Positions 8,015-16,859 of a stretch of DNA of 57,170 nt are shown piece after piece. Origin of the DNA: Bradyrhizobium cajani (GTDB taxonomy: Bacteria > Pseudomonadota > Alphaproteobacteria > Rhizobiales > Xanthobacteraceae); the NCBI RefSeq assembly GCF_009759665.1, contig NZ_WQNE01000041.1:1-57170 (forward strand), read 5' to 3'. Within the stretch, counting starts at the first letter, position 1, and each line of letters starts with the position of its first letter. The position numbers and the translations under genes were made by a program. The notes beneath the pieces were generated by a model. It saw nothing but the letters and a program-made list of their open reading frames with translations. It did no database searches and had not been told where the DNA came from.

Positions 8015-9673
8015 ATGAGCAAGGCAAATGGCGCGAGCCTGATCGACCTCCAGATCATGTGGCACCGGCTGATCGCCGTCGTCGAGGAGCAGGCGCAAGT
8101 GCTGCTCCGCACCGCCTTCAGTCCGATCGTCCGCGAATGCGGCGACCTCTCTGCCGGCGTGTTCGATCTCAAGGGCCGCATGCTGGCGCAGGCGGTGACC
8201 GGCACGCCCGGTCACGTCAACTCGATGGCGGAATCGGTCAAGCACTTCATCGCCCACTTTCCGCTTCAGACCATGAAGGAGGGCGACGCCTACATCACCA
8301 ACGATCCCTGGATGGGCACCGGCCATCTCAACGATTTCGTCGTCACCACGCCCTGCTTCAAGGACGGCAAGGTCGTCGCGCTGTTCTCCTGCACCAGCCA
8401 TCTCATGGACATCGGCGGCATCGGCTTCGGGCCTGATGCCACCGACGTGTTCATGGAGGGGCTCTACATCCCCATGCTGAAGCTGATCGACCAGGGCGTC
8501 GTCAACGAGACGCTGATGGCGATGATCCGGACCAACACGCGTCTGCCGATCGACACCGAAGGGGACACCTATTCGCTCGCCGGCTGCAACGACGTCGGCT
8601 GCGAGCGCCTGGTCGAGATGATGACCGAGTTCGGCATCGACACGCTGGACGAGCTCGGCGACTACATCTGCGACCGCTCGCGCGAGGCCGTGCTGGCCGA
8701 GATCGCAAAGCTGCCGAAGGGAAGCTGGCGCAACACCATGGTCGTCGACGGCTATGATGCGCCGGTGACGCTGGCGGCGACGCTGACGATCTCGGACGAG
8801 GGCATCCACGTCGACTTCGACGGCACCTCGGCCGCCTCGAAGTTCGGCATCAACGTGCCCTTGTCTTACACCACTGCCTATACCGTGTTCGGTCTCGGCT
8901 GCGTCGTCGCCTCGCAGATCCCGAACAATGCCGGGTCGCTCTCGCCGCTGACGGTGTCGGCGCCGGCAGGCGCGATCCTCAACGCGCCGAAGCCGGCGCC
9001 GGTCGCCTCGCGCCACATCATCGGCCAGATGCTGCCGGATGTCGTGTTCGGCTGCCTGCGCCAGATCATTCCCGAGCGGGTGCCGGCGGAAGGCACCTCG
9101 TGCCTGTGGAATCTCAACGTGCGTGGACAGACCCGTTCGGGCATCGGCGGCAATTACGGGTTCTCGATGGCGGTGACCTCCAATGGCGGCACCGGCGCGC
9201 GCTTCGGCAAGGACGGGCTGTCGGCGACTGCTTACCCAAGTGGCGTGCGCGGCACGCCGGTCGAGATCGCGGAGACGCAGACGCCGTTGATCTTCTGGCG
9301 CAAGGAGCTGCGTCCGGATTCTGGTGGGGCAGGGCGCACCCGCGGCGGCCTCGGCCAGATCATCGAGGTCGGCAGCGGCGTCGATGCGCCGTTCGATATC
9401 CTGGCCGCCTTCGACCGCATCGATCATCCGCCGCGCGGGCGCGACGGTGGCAAGAACGGCGAGGCCGGTTACGTCGGCCTCAAGTCCGGCAAGAAGCTGC
9501 GTGGTAAGGGCTTCCAGCAGGTGCCGCCGGACGACCGGCTGGTGGTGCACACGCCCGGCGGCGCCGGCATCGGCGCTCCCACGGAGCGCGACCGCGCGGC
9601 GGTCAAGGACGACATCGAAAGCGGCCTCGTGTCCGCTGACAATGCGGTTGCAGTTTATGGGTACGCGCGCTGA
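8015..9673 (+). CDS. hyuB: Hydantoinase/oxoprolinase subunit B
   Basis: A 552-residue protein matching the HyuB family from its N-terminus (IDLQIMWHRLIAVVEEQ, then SPIVRECGDLSAGVFD) through the NDPWMGTGHLNDFVV segment to the C-terminal GGLGQ and VHTPGGAGIG motifs. It is the partner of subunit A in ATP-dependent opening of cyclic amide rings or carboxylation of ketones. The ATG at 8015 is chosen over a TTG at 8009 that overlaps the stop of hyuA. A 33-base gap with GGAGGGG leads into the TRAP binding-protein gene, so the five genes 5928-12648 read as one operon. Confidence 0.93.
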   Translation: MSKANGASLIDLQIMWHRLIAVVEEQAQVLLRTAFSPIVRECGDLSAGVFDLKGRMLAQAVTGTPGHVNSMAESVKHFIAHFPLQTMKEGDAYITNDPWMGTGHLNDFVVTTPCFKDGKVVALFSCTSHLMDIGGIGFGPDATDVFMEGLYIPMLKLIDQGVVNETLMAMIRTNTRLPIDTEGDTYSLAGCNDVGCERLVEMMTEFGIDTLDELGDYICDRSREAVLAEIAKLPKGSWRNTMVVDGYDAPVTLAATLTISDEGIHVDFDGTSAASKFGINVPLSYTTAYTVFGLGCVVASQIPNNAGSLSPLTVSAPAGAILNAPKPAPVASRHIIGQMLPDVVFGCLRQIIPERVPAEGTSCLWNLNVRGQTRSGIGGNYGFSMAVTSNGGTGARFGKDGLSATAYPSGVRGTPVEIAETQTPLIFWRKELRPDSGGAGRTRGGLGQIIEVGSGVDAPFDILAAFDRIDHPPRGRDGGKNGEAGYVGLKSGKKLRGKGFQQVPPDDRLVVHTPGGAGIGAPTERDRAAVKDDIESGLVSADNAVAVYGYAR

Positions 9674-9706
9674 CACGTCAGTGCGCTTGGTAAACGGAGG
9701 GGCTCA

Positions 9707-10708
9707 ATGATCACGCGACGGAACTTCACCGCGGGCGCAGCGACGCTGCTCGCCGCCGGTCACATCTCGACCCGCGCCCGCGCGGCGACGGCGAACTGGG
9801 ACATGTCGACGGTGTGGCCCGACGGCAATTTCCACACCCAGAACGCTTTTGCCTTCGCGGAAGAGGTGAAGAAGCAGAGCGGCGGCTCGGTCAACATCAC
9901 CGTGAAGGCCGGCGGCCAGCTCGGCTTCAAGGGTCCCGAGCATCTGCGGGCCGTGCGCGATGGCCTGGTGCCGCTCGCCGACGTCCTCAACATCCAGCAG
10001 GTCGGTGACGAGCCCTTCATGGGTGTCGAGAGCATCCCCTTCCTGTGCGGCTCGATGGACGAACTGAAGGTGCTGCACAAATATGTGCGGCCCGAATACG
10101 AGAAGGTCGCCGCGCGCAACAACCAGAAGATCCTCTACATCGTGCCGTGGCCGACGCAATATCTGCACCTCAAGGTGAAGGTCGCCGACGTCGAGGGCCT
10201 GAAGAACATCAAGATCCGCGTGCCCGACAAGAACGCCGTCGACATGCTGGCCGTGGTCGGCATGGCGCCGGTGATGATCCCCTGGGGCGAGACCATCCCC
10301 GCGCTTGCTTCTGGCGCGGTCTCCGGCGTCTCCACCTCGGCGGTGTCGGGCGTTGACGGCAAGTTCTGGGAATTCCTCAAATACATCTACCCGACCAACC
10401 ACGTCTGGTCGTCGCAGATGCTCACCGTCAATCTCGACTCCTGGAAAGCACTCTCCAGCGATCAACAGAAGCTCGTCGCGGATATCGCCGCCAAGATGGA
10501 GCCCGGCTTCTGGGCGAACTCGCTCAAGGCCGACGTCGACAGCCTTAACCGTCTCAAGGAGGGCGGCATGGAGGTGATCCCGGTCTCGGACGCGATGATG
10601 ACGGACATCCGCAGCAAGACCGCGCCGCAGCTCGATGCCTTCCTCAAGCGCGTGCCGGCAGCCGACAAGCCGGTGCGGGCCTATCTCGCCGAAATGAAGC
10701 GTGGCTGA
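9707..10708 (+). CDS. dctP: TRAP transporter substrate-binding protein, DctP family
   Basis: A 333-residue periplasmic binding protein. The N-terminus ITRRNFTAG followed by a hydrophobic stretch and RARA is a twin-arginine-type signal. The mature part has DctP-family features: FAEEVKKQSGGSVNITV, GGQLGFKGPEHLRAV near residues 64-80 and KNIKIRVPDKN near 165-175, with the conserved Arg for the substrate carboxylate. It delivers a carboxylate to the DctQM permease. GGAGGGG sits about seven bases upstream of the ATG. The gene overlaps the permease gene by eight bases. The adjacent HyuAB suggests the ligand is a cyclic amide acid or a related organic acid. Confidence 0.92.
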   Translation: MITRRNFTAGAATLLAAGHISTRARAATANWDMSTVWPDGNFHTQNAFAFAEEVKKQSGGSVNITVKAGGQLGFKGPEHLRAVRDGLVPLADVLNIQQVGDEPFMGVESIPFLCGSMDELKVLHKYVRPEYEKVAARNNQKILYIVPWPTQYLHLKVKVADVEGLKNIKIRVPDKNAVDMLAVVGMAPVMIPWGETIPALASGAVSGVSTSAVSGVDGKFWEFLKYIYPTNHVWSSQMLTVNLDSWKALSSDQQKLVADIAAKMEPGFWANSLKADVDSLNRLKEGGMEVIPVSDAMMTDIRSKTAPQLDAFLKRVPAADKPVRAYLAEMKRG

Positions 10709-11312
10709 GCGGCAAGTCGTGGTGAGCGTCTCGCCCGAAGCTCCGCAGAGCCTCAATGCAGCGGCGCCGGCGCCGCTGCGTATCCTGCTCGACGGCATCG
10801 ATCGCCTCGGCCGGCTCGACGGCTGGATCGGCGGTGGCTGTCTGTTGATGCTGACCCTGCTGATGCTGTGCGAGGTCGCCACGCGCTTCCTCTCGAACTT
10901 CCTGTCGTTCTTCCCGCCGAGCATCTCGATCGCCTGGGAGTACTCGTCTTATCTGATGGCGGCGTCCTTTACCTTCGGCGCCGCCATGACCTTGCGCGTC
11001 GGCGGTCACATCCGTGTCGTCCTGCTGCTCAAGAACGCGCCGGCGCCGGTGCAGCGCGCGCTCGAGATCCTGTCGGCGGCGGCCGGCTTCGCCTTCATGG
11101 CGTTCCTGACGTCGGCGATGGCGAAGTTCGCGTTCGGCGCCTATGTGCGTGGTCAGGTCTCGACCTCGAGCGATACGCCGCTGTGGTTTCCCGAAGCGGT
11201 CGTCACCTTCGGCATGCTGCTGCTGACGCTCCAGTTCCTGGCGCGCGCGATCCAGGCCGTGCTCGGCCTGCCGCTGGAGGATCATCGCATGAAGGCCTCG
11301 CCCGTCGAATGA
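10701..11312 (+). CDS. dctQ: TRAP transporter small permease, DctQ family
   Basis: A 203-residue protein with four predicted membrane helices (about residues 45-65, 80-100, 120-140 and 160-180) and the DctQ-like SIAWEYSSYLMAASFTFGAA segment. It bridges the binding protein and the large DctM permease. The GTG start lies inside the end of dctP (eight-base overlap), a typical translational coupling. The N-terminal 30 residues before the first helix are longer than in minimal DctQ proteins. A 31-base gap separates it from dctM. Confidence 0.88.
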   Translation: MAERQVVVSVSPEAPQSLNAAAPAPLRILLDGIDRLGRLDGWIGGGCLLMLTLLMLCEVATRFLSNFLSFFPPSISIAWEYSSYLMAASFTFGAAMTLRVGGHIRVVLLLKNAPAPVQRALEILSAAAGFAFMAFLTSAMAKFAFGAYVRGQVSTSSDTPLWFPEAVVTFGMLLLTLQFLARAIQAVLGLPLEDHRMKASPVE

Positions 11313-11343
11313 ACGCCTTGCCCGCCATCGGATTCGAGATCGC

Positions 11344-12648
11344 ATGACCATCGAAGTCGTCGCCCTGTTCGCGATCCTGTTTGCGTTGCTGGCTTGCGGC
11401 GTGTGGATCGGCCTCACGCTCGCGCTCACCGCCACGCTGCTGCTGGCGATGTTCCGCTCGATCCCACTCGACAAGCTGCTGCCGCAATACGCGTGGAACA
11501 TCCTGACCACGCAAGAGCTCCTGGCACTGCCGCTGTTCATCCTGATGGGCGAGCTGCTCTTTCGCACCCGCTTGTCACGTTCGCTGTTCCAGGGGCTCGC
11601 GCCCTGGGCAGGGCTGCTGCCGGGCCGCCTTCTGCATGTCAACGTGATCGGCTGCACCATCTTCGCGGCGATCTCCGGCTCCTCGGCGGCGACGACGCAG
11701 GTGATCGGCCGCATGTCGCTCAACGAGCTCTTGCGTCGCGGTTATTCCCGCGACATCGCGATCGGCTCGCTCGCCGGCGCCGGCACGCTCGGCTTTTTGA
11801 TTCCGCCGTCCAACATCATGATCATCTATGGCGTGCTCGGCGACGTCTCGATCCTCAAGCTGTTCACCGCCGGCGTCTTGCCCGGCCTGTTGCTGGCGGC
11901 CACCTTCATGGCCTGGGTGATGCTGCACACGAGCCTCAACGGCACGATGGTCCCGGAGACGGAAGCAAAACTCTCGCAAGTGCCGTGGAGCGAGCGCTTC
12001 GCGGCGCTGAAGGATCTCGCACCGGCGCTGTTCCTGATCGCCTGCGTGCTCGGCTCGATGTATGGCGGGCTCGCGACCCCGTCGGAAGCGGCGGCCGTCG
12101 GCGTGCTCGGCGCCGCACTGGTGGCCTGGGCGCAAGGCGCGATGTCGCAGCAGGTGATGCGGGACGTGCTGATCGGTTCGGTCGTCACCTGTTCGATGAT
12201 TGCGCTGATCGTGCTCGGCGCCTCGATCCTCGGCAACGCGGCTGCCTTTCTCGGCATCCCGCAGGCAGTCGCAGCCTTCGTCAAAGGCCTGGGCCTGTCG
12301 CCCTTCATGCTGATCGTCGTGCTGGTCATCTTCTATCTCGTCCTCGGCTGCTTCCTCGACGGCTTCTCGATGATCGTGATGACGCTGCCGATCGTGCTGC
12401 CGATCGTGAAGGGTGCCGGCTTCGACGAGGTCTGGTTCGGCGTGTTCCTGGTGCTGGCCGTCGAGATGGCGCAGATCACCCCGCCGGTCGGGTTCAACCT
12501 GTTCGTGATCCAGGGCCTGACCGAAGACGGCCTCGGCTACATCGCACGCGTCACGCTGCCGTATCTGATGATCATGGTCGGCTTCGTGCTGCTGCTGACG
12601 ATCTGGCCCGGTATCGTCACGATCCTGCCGCGGGTGCTGTACGGATAA
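11344..12648 (+). CDS. dctM: TRAP transporter large permease, DctM family
   Basis: A 434-residue polytopic protein with the DctM signature features LPLFILMGELLFRT near residues 60-73, AAISGSSAATTQVIGR, GSLAGAGTLGFLIPPSN and the C-terminal ITPPVGFNLFVIQG. It forms the sodium-coupled channel of the TRAP importer with DctQ. Its length is normal for the family. It is the last gene of the hyuAB-dctPQM operon; the 425 bases that follow contain no convincing gene. Confidence 0.93.
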   Translation: MTIEVVALFAILFALLACGVWIGLTLALTATLLLAMFRSIPLDKLLPQYAWNILTTQELLALPLFILMGELLFRTRLSRSLFQGLAPWAGLLPGRLLHVNVIGCTIFAAISGSSAATTQVIGRMSLNELLRRGYSRDIAIGSLAGAGTLGFLIPPSNIMIIYGVLGDVSILKLFTAGVLPGLLLAATFMAWVMLHTSLNGTMVPETEAKLSQVPWSERFAALKDLAPALFLIACVLGSMYGGLATPSEAAAVGVLGAALVAWAQGAMSQQVMRDVLIGSVVTCSMIALIVLGASILGNAAAFLGIPQAVAAFVKGLGLSPFMLIVVLVIFYLVLGCFLDGFSMIVMTLPIVLPIVKGAGFDEVWFGVFLVLAVEMAQITPPVGFNLFVIQGLTEDGLGYIARVTLPYLMIMVGFVLLLTIWPGIVTILPRVLYG

Positions 12649-13073
12649 TGGCCATTGGCGAGCGCGTTTGACTGCGGGTAAACGGTCGGTGCGTTGATTT
12701 GACTGGGAGGATGCGCCGCACCACCGCCTGTCGAGGTCCGGCAGCGGCATCGACGCCCCTTCGACATCCTGGCGAGACAAACGGTCAGCGCAACTGACGT
12801 TTCCAATTCGCACCGCGCGTCAAATTCACGCCCGGTGCGCATTCCATCTTTGCGCTCCCTGTCATCCGGCGTACTCTATGCGAGCGAGCAGGAGCGCTAC
12901 AGCAACCGATCCAATGAATGTAGCTCCTTTTGGCGGTGTCCGCCGAGAGAGATCGAGAACTGTTGGCAGAAACTCATATGCGATGGAGAGGAACCGACAT
13001 GTAGCGAGCCGCTAACGTCCCTCGCGGCGACGTTAGACGCAAATTTCAACAAACAATAGAACGGGAGGAACGG
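12649..13073. other. Intergenic region before the PQQ dehydrogenase gene
   Basis: No convincing coding sequence is seen; a 74-codon GTG-start frame (12835-13059) lacks a ribosome site. The region presumably holds the dehydrogenase promoter. Near its end CTAACGTC (13012-13019) pairs with GACGTTAG (13029-13036) around a nine-base loop, placing a possible operator or leader hairpin 38 bases before the ATG. GGGAGGAA precedes the ATG. Confidence 0.6.
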
Positions 13074-14792
13074 ATGAAGAAGCGTTGGCGTAGTTCTGGT
13101 CTACCTCTTGTTGCTGGCGCGACGCTGATCGTGTCGTCGGCGTTGGCCCAAACAGTGAATACTGCCCGGATCGACGGCGCCGGTCAGAACGATTGGCTGA
13201 CTTATCACGGTTCATACAAATCCTATCACTACAGCCCGCTCGCGCAGATCAATGCGAGCAACGTCGGAAATCTGAGCGTCGCCTGGATCCACATTCCCGG
13301 ACGCTCGACCCGTGGCCTGCAGTCAATGCCGCTGGTGGCCGACGGCGTGCTCTACTACTCGGGTTCCTATAGCCGGGTGTTTGCGCTGAACGGCGCAACG
13401 GGCGAGGTCATCTGGTCGTACTTCCCGGAGTTGGACGAGGCGCTCATCAGCCGACAGACCCACTCGCCCTACAACCGCGGTGTAGCTCTCGGCGAAGGCA
13501 AGGTCTTTGTCGGTACGATGGATGGCCGTCTGTTCGGGCTGGACGCGAAGTCGGGGAAGGTCCTCTGGGAAACCAGGCTGATCGACTCGCAGAAGCTCAC
13601 GGTCGGCTTCACCGGCGCGCCGCTTTACGCGAAGGGTACGGTGATCATCGGAGCGCAAGGCGGTGAATGGCCGGGCCGCGGCCCGATCTTCGCCGTGGAT
13701 GCCACCACCGGAAAGAAGAAGTGGGAGTTCCTGACGGTCGCAGGCACCGACGAGGCCATGAAGACGTGGGGGAGCGATTCCTGGCGCACAGGCGGGGGCG
13801 GCGGCTGGATGCCGGGCACCTACGACTCCGAGACCAACACCATCCTGTGGGGCACCGCGAATCCCGCGCCGCTCTACGATTGGTCGGGCGCCGATTACAA
13901 GACGCAAGGTGCGCGTCCCGGCGACAATCTCTACACGAGCTCGGTGATCGGTCTCGACATCGATACGGGAAAGCTGAAATTCTATCATCAGGAACTGCCG
14001 CACGACGCTTGGGACTTCGACAGCGCCGTCGGCGAGTTCGTGATGCTCGAGCGCGACGGCCAGAAATACGTGGTTCATCCGAACAAGGGCGGCTTCGTCT
14101 TCGTCTACGACCGCAATCTCGGTGTGAAGAACGTCTGGCGGCTGGTTGAGAACATCAACTTCGTCAAGGATATCGATCCCAAGACCGGCGCGCTGATCGG
14201 CCGTCGCGACTTCACCGCGGGGAAGGTCACCGAACCGCCGCTGTGTCCGTTCATTGGTGGTGGCATCAGCTGGAACGCCGGATCATACAGCCCGAAGACG
14301 GGCCTTTACTACAAGATCGGCCAGGAATGGTGCATGACGCTCGACGTTCAGAAGACGACGCCGGTCACCGCGCCCCAGGTCCAGCTCAACATCGGCGCCG
14401 ACTTCAAGATGGCGCCCCCTCCGGGCGGCGAGATCTATGGACATCTCGACGCGCGCGATCCCATCACCGGAGCCAAGAAGTGGGAGGTTCGCTATCCCGA
14501 GCCGCCGCTTGGGAGTGTCCTGTCGACCGCGGGCAATCTCGTATTCGTGCCCGACTCGCGCGGCATCCTCCATGCCTACGATGCTGAAACCGGGACCGAG
14601 CTCTGGAATCACAACAATGGCACCGGCCATCAGGGCGGCATCGTCAGCTATTCCGTCAACGGCAAACAGTACATTGCCGTGACCGCAGGCTTTGGCGGTA
14701 TGCTGGCGGACGAGTACGCGCCGAACTTCGGCGGCGTCTACAAGAGCATGCCGCGCGACGACGGAGCGCTCATCGTCTTCAGCCTGAAATAG
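13074..14792 (+). CDS. PQQ-dependent alcohol dehydrogenase (methanol/ethanol type, lanthanide-type active site)
   Basis: A 572-residue periplasmic quinoprotein with a signal peptide ending near ALA-QT (residue 24) and an eight-bladed propeller containing repeated tryptophan-docking motifs (for example GKVLWET, GTELWNH). Metal ligands expected from methanol dehydrogenases are present: Glu198, Asn263 and the catalytic Asp314 in WDFD. The second Asp, Asp316, is the residue that marks lanthanide-binding XoxF/ExaF enzymes; calcium enzymes have Ala or Ser there. The adjacent Cys-Cys pair usual before NRG is absent (Thr129-His130 by alignment). A cytochrome c and a MoxJ/XoxJ-like protein gene follow, so electrons probably pass to the cytochrome. 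Substrate is unknown. Confidence 0.9.
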   Translation: MKKRWRSSGLPLVAGATLIVSSALAQTVNTARIDGAGQNDWLTYHGSYKSYHYSPLAQINASNVGNLSVAWIHIPGRSTRGLQSMPLVADGVLYYSGSYSRVFALNGATGEVIWSYFPELDEALISRQTHSPYNRGVALGEGKVFVGTMDGRLFGLDAKSGKVLWETRLIDSQKLTVGFTGAPLYAKGTVIIGAQGGEWPGRGPIFAVDATTGKKKWEFLTVAGTDEAMKTWGSDSWRTGGGGGWMPGTYDSETNTILWGTANPAPLYDWSGADYKTQGARPGDNLYTSSVIGLDIDTGKLKFYHQELPHDAWDFDSAVGEFVMLERDGQKYVVHPNKGGFVFVYDRNLGVKNVWRLVENINFVKDIDPKTGALIGRRDFTAGKVTEPPLCPFIGGGISWNAGSYSPKTGLYYKIGQEWCMTLDVQKTTPVTAPQVQLNIGADFKMAPPPGGEIYGHLDARDPITGAKKWEVRYPEPPLGSVLSTAGNLVFVPDSRGILHAYDAETGTELWNHNNGTGHQGGIVSYSVNGKQYIAVTAGFGGMLADEYAPNFGGVYKSMPRDDGALIVFSLK

Positions 14793-14808
14793 ACCATCGC
14801 AGATTGCC

Positions 14809-14834
14809 GGGGAGCAGGCGCAAGCCCGCTCCCC
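14809..14834 (+). terminator. Hairpin between dehydrogenase and cytochrome genes
   Basis: GGGGAGC pairs with GCTCCCC across a 12-base loop just after the dehydrogenase stop. It has no T-run, so it may trim or stabilise the 3' end and lower cytochrome expression rather than terminate fully. Confidence 0.45.
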
Positions 14835-14865
14835 GTGCATTGGAGTTGCGGGCGTGCTTCGGGAC

Positions 14866-15231
14866 ATGGAGCTGGATACCTTGAAATTGCATTTGAAGAA
14901 CTGCACTGCGCTGCTATCGGCGGTGCTGGGCGCCTCGTCGCTCTGTGCCGCACAGGTTCAAGCGCAGTCTGCTACCCCTGCACCTGAGAACGGGACATTC
15001 GATGTCGATCAGTTGTTCGCGGGGACTTGCGGCTTCTGTCACTCCGACGGCGGCCGGGCTGCCGGCAAGGGACCGCAACTGATGAATTCGCCGCGCGACG
15101 ACGACTTTCTGCATAACCGCATCAAGAACGGCAAGTCTGGCGCGATGCCGGCATTCGGCGGGGCCTTCACCGACGCGCAGATCGATCTGATGGTCAAATA
15201 CATCCGCGCCTTGAAGCCGCGGGAGGGATGA
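14866..15231 (+). CDS. Periplasmic c-type cytochrome (class I), XoxG-like partner
   Basis: A 121-residue exported protein with a signal peptide over roughly residues 1-35 and one haem-binding motif CGFCH (Cys55, Cys58, His59). A likely axial Met94 lies in GAMPAFGG, and a C-terminal helix (IDLMVKYIRAL) is typical of class I cytochromes. By position directly after the PQQ dehydrogenase it is the probable electron acceptor, like MxaG/XoxG. The ATG at 14866 is preferred to a GTG at 14854. No strong ribosome site is visible for either. Confidence 0.88.
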   Translation: MELDTLKLHLKNCTALLSAVLGASSLCAAQVQAQSATPAPENGTFDVDQLFAGTCGFCHSDGGRAAGKGPQLMNSPRDDDFLHNRIKNGKSGAMPAFGGAFTDAQIDLMVKYIRALKPREG

Positions 15232-15267
15232 ATCGCCGAGGCCGGTCGATCGATACGAGGACGCGGA

Positions 15268-16035
15268 ATGAAGACAGTTCTCCCGCTTGTGGTCGGCGCC
15301 GTCATCGGACTGTCCGGTCCGGTGCAGGCGCGAACCCTGGATGCGATCCGTTCGTCCGGCGTGCTCGGACTATGCGCCCATCCCAACTCGCTTCCGTTCG
15401 CGAGCAAGGCCGGCAATCCTCCCGGCTTTCAGGTTGAATTGGGGCAGGCGCTGGCACGCGAGCTCGGCGTGTCGCTGCGGCTCGACTGGATCATCACCCA
15501 ATACCAGATGCGGAGCGCCGGCTGTGACATTCTTCTCGATGTCATCGCCGACCGCGAGGCGCAGGGCGAGACCCGCTTGAGGATCTCAAAACCGTATTAT
15601 CGCACAGGCGTCGCACTCGCCGTGCCATCATCCAGCACGCTGGCCTCGTTCCTCGACCTCAACGAGCATACCAAAGTGGGGGTGCAGGTCGGATCCATGG
15701 CAGCCATGATCATCGGTCGACGGCACGTGCCTACGTCGACCTTCGGCTTCGAGAGCGACAGCCTCGACGCCCTGTCAAACCATGAGATCGATGCCGCTGC
15801 GGTCACACCCACGGCGGCAAGCTATTTCAATCTGACGCATCCGGACAAGGCGCTTCGCATCCTGGATCGCGACGAGAGCGTGGCCGATCTCAACTGGAAC
15901 GTCGCCGTCGGCATGGTCCGTCCGGATGATGCGATGCGCGAAGCCATCGATGGAGCCATTGAACGATTGCGGAAAGACGGCTCGATCGATCGGATCTACG
16001 GCCGCTACGGGGTCGTGCTGCAAGCGCCAAGGTAG
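15268..16035 (+). CDS. MoxJ/XoxJ-like periplasmic binding protein (SBP family 3)
   Basis: A 255-residue protein with a signal peptide ending near VQA-RT and a bilobal family-3 solute-binding fold. Recognisable segments are LRVCAHPN-like LGLCAHPNSLPF, GFQVELGQALARELG and a late DGSIDRIYGRYG. In methylotroph clusters a protein of this kind (MoxJ, XoxJ) sits beside the PQQ dehydrogenase and cytochrome and aids enzyme maturation. The identical order here supports that role over amino-acid uptake, and no ABC permease is nearby. It is 36 bases after the cytochrome gene. Confidence 0.82.
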   Translation: MKTVLPLVVGAVIGLSGPVQARTLDAIRSSGVLGLCAHPNSLPFASKAGNPPGFQVELGQALARELGVSLRLDWIITQYQMRSAGCDILLDVIADREAQGETRLRISKPYYRTGVALAVPSSSTLASFLDLNEHTKVGVQVGSMAAMIIGRRHVPTSTFGFESDSLDALSNHEIDAAAVTPTAASYFNLTHPDKALRILDRDESVADLNWNVAVGMVRPDDAMREAIDGAIERLRKDGSIDRIYGRYGVVLQAPR

Positions 16036-16095
16036 CGACGGGCAACAGGTCCGGAGCATCCGGTCGGGAGATATGGAAGACTGGCTTTGCACAAT

Positions 16096-16125
16096 CGCCC
16101 GCCGTCCCGGCCGGGACGGCGGGCG
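16096..16125. terminator. Perfect 30-nt palindrome between convergent genes
   Basis: CGCCCGCCGTCCCGG is followed directly by its reverse complement. It lies between the converging binding-protein and glutathione-transferase genes, fitting a bidirectional terminator. Confidence 0.7.
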
Positions 16126-16138
16126 AATTCGCGTGTCA

Positions 16139-16783
16139 TTACGCCGCCGCCTTCTTCCGCGCCTGCTCGGCCTTGTACAGCTCGAACTCCTCCGCGATCG
16201 CCTTCGCGACCGACGGGCGTTGCCGCATGCGCTCGTAATAGGCCTTCAGGTTCGGCCATTTTGCGAGCTCGATCGGCGGTGTCGCCATGGTCCAGTTGAT
16301 GACCGTGACGAGATAGGCGTCCGCGACGCTGAAATGGTCGAGCAGGAAGTCGCGGCCTTTCAAATGATTGTCGAGATAGTCGAGCCGCGACAGGTTCTTC
16401 TCCAGCGCATAGGCCTTGGCTTCCTGCGGCGCCTTGCGGTCGAGCAGGGGGATGAACAGCGCCTTGTGCAGCTCGGTGCCAATGAAGCAGAGCCATTGAT
16501 GCAGCCGCGTGCGCTCGATGCCCGCGGTGGCGCCGAGGCCGGATTGCGGGAAGCGGTCCGCGACATATTGCAGGATCGCCGCGTTCTCGGTCAGCACCAC
16601 GCCCTCGTCGGTGCGCAGCGTCGGCACCAGGCCGATCGGGTTGACGGAGCGGAAGTCTGTGCCGTCGCTCAGCACTTTCTTCGTCGGCGGGTCGACTTCG
16701 AGATAATTCGCTTCGGCGCCGGCTTCGTACAGCGCAACCCGCGTCGCCATCGAGCAGGCAAGCGGCGAGAAATAGAGATCCAT
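16139..16783 (-). CDS. Glutathione S-transferase, beta-class-like
   Basis: A 214-residue protein. The thioredoxin-like N-domain begins DLYFSPLACSMATRVALYEAG, with Cys10 in the place of the beta-class catalytic Cys. NPIGLVPTL holds the cis-Pro and LTENAAILQYVADRF the Glu/Ser glutathione-binding residues. The C-terminal helical domain ends in an Ala/Lys-rich tail. It would conjugate or reduce electrophiles with glutathione in the cytoplasm. AAGGAGG seven bases upstream fixes the ATG at 16783. It is divergent from a TetR-type regulator across 128 bases, and that regulator is the likely controller. Confidence 0.92.
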   Translation of the reverse strand: MDLYFSPLACSMATRVALYEAGAEANYLEVDPPTKKVLSDGTDFRSVNPIGLVPTLRTDEGVVLTENAAILQYVADRFPQSGLGATAGIERTRLHQWLCFIGTELHKALFIPLLDRKAPQEAKAYALEKNLSRLDYLDNHLKGRDFLLDHFSVADAYLVTVINWTMATPPIELAKWPNLKAYYERMRQRPSVAKAIAEEFELYKAEQARKKAAA

Positions 16784-16859
16784 CTGTAGCCTCCTTGGGC
16801 AATTCCTTCGGTATCGTCCTGGCATGTCTCTTGGGACGTCGCACAACCTGGCCAGATTG

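Noticed and set aside
7865..9676. A 603-codon frame antisense to hyuB
   Set aside because: High-GC shadow of a well-supported gene; translation is Arg/Asp/His-rich without motifs.
12835..13059. A 74-codon frame before the PQQ dehydrogenase
   Set aside because: GTG start without a ribosome site and no recognisable sequence; more likely leader or promoter DNA.
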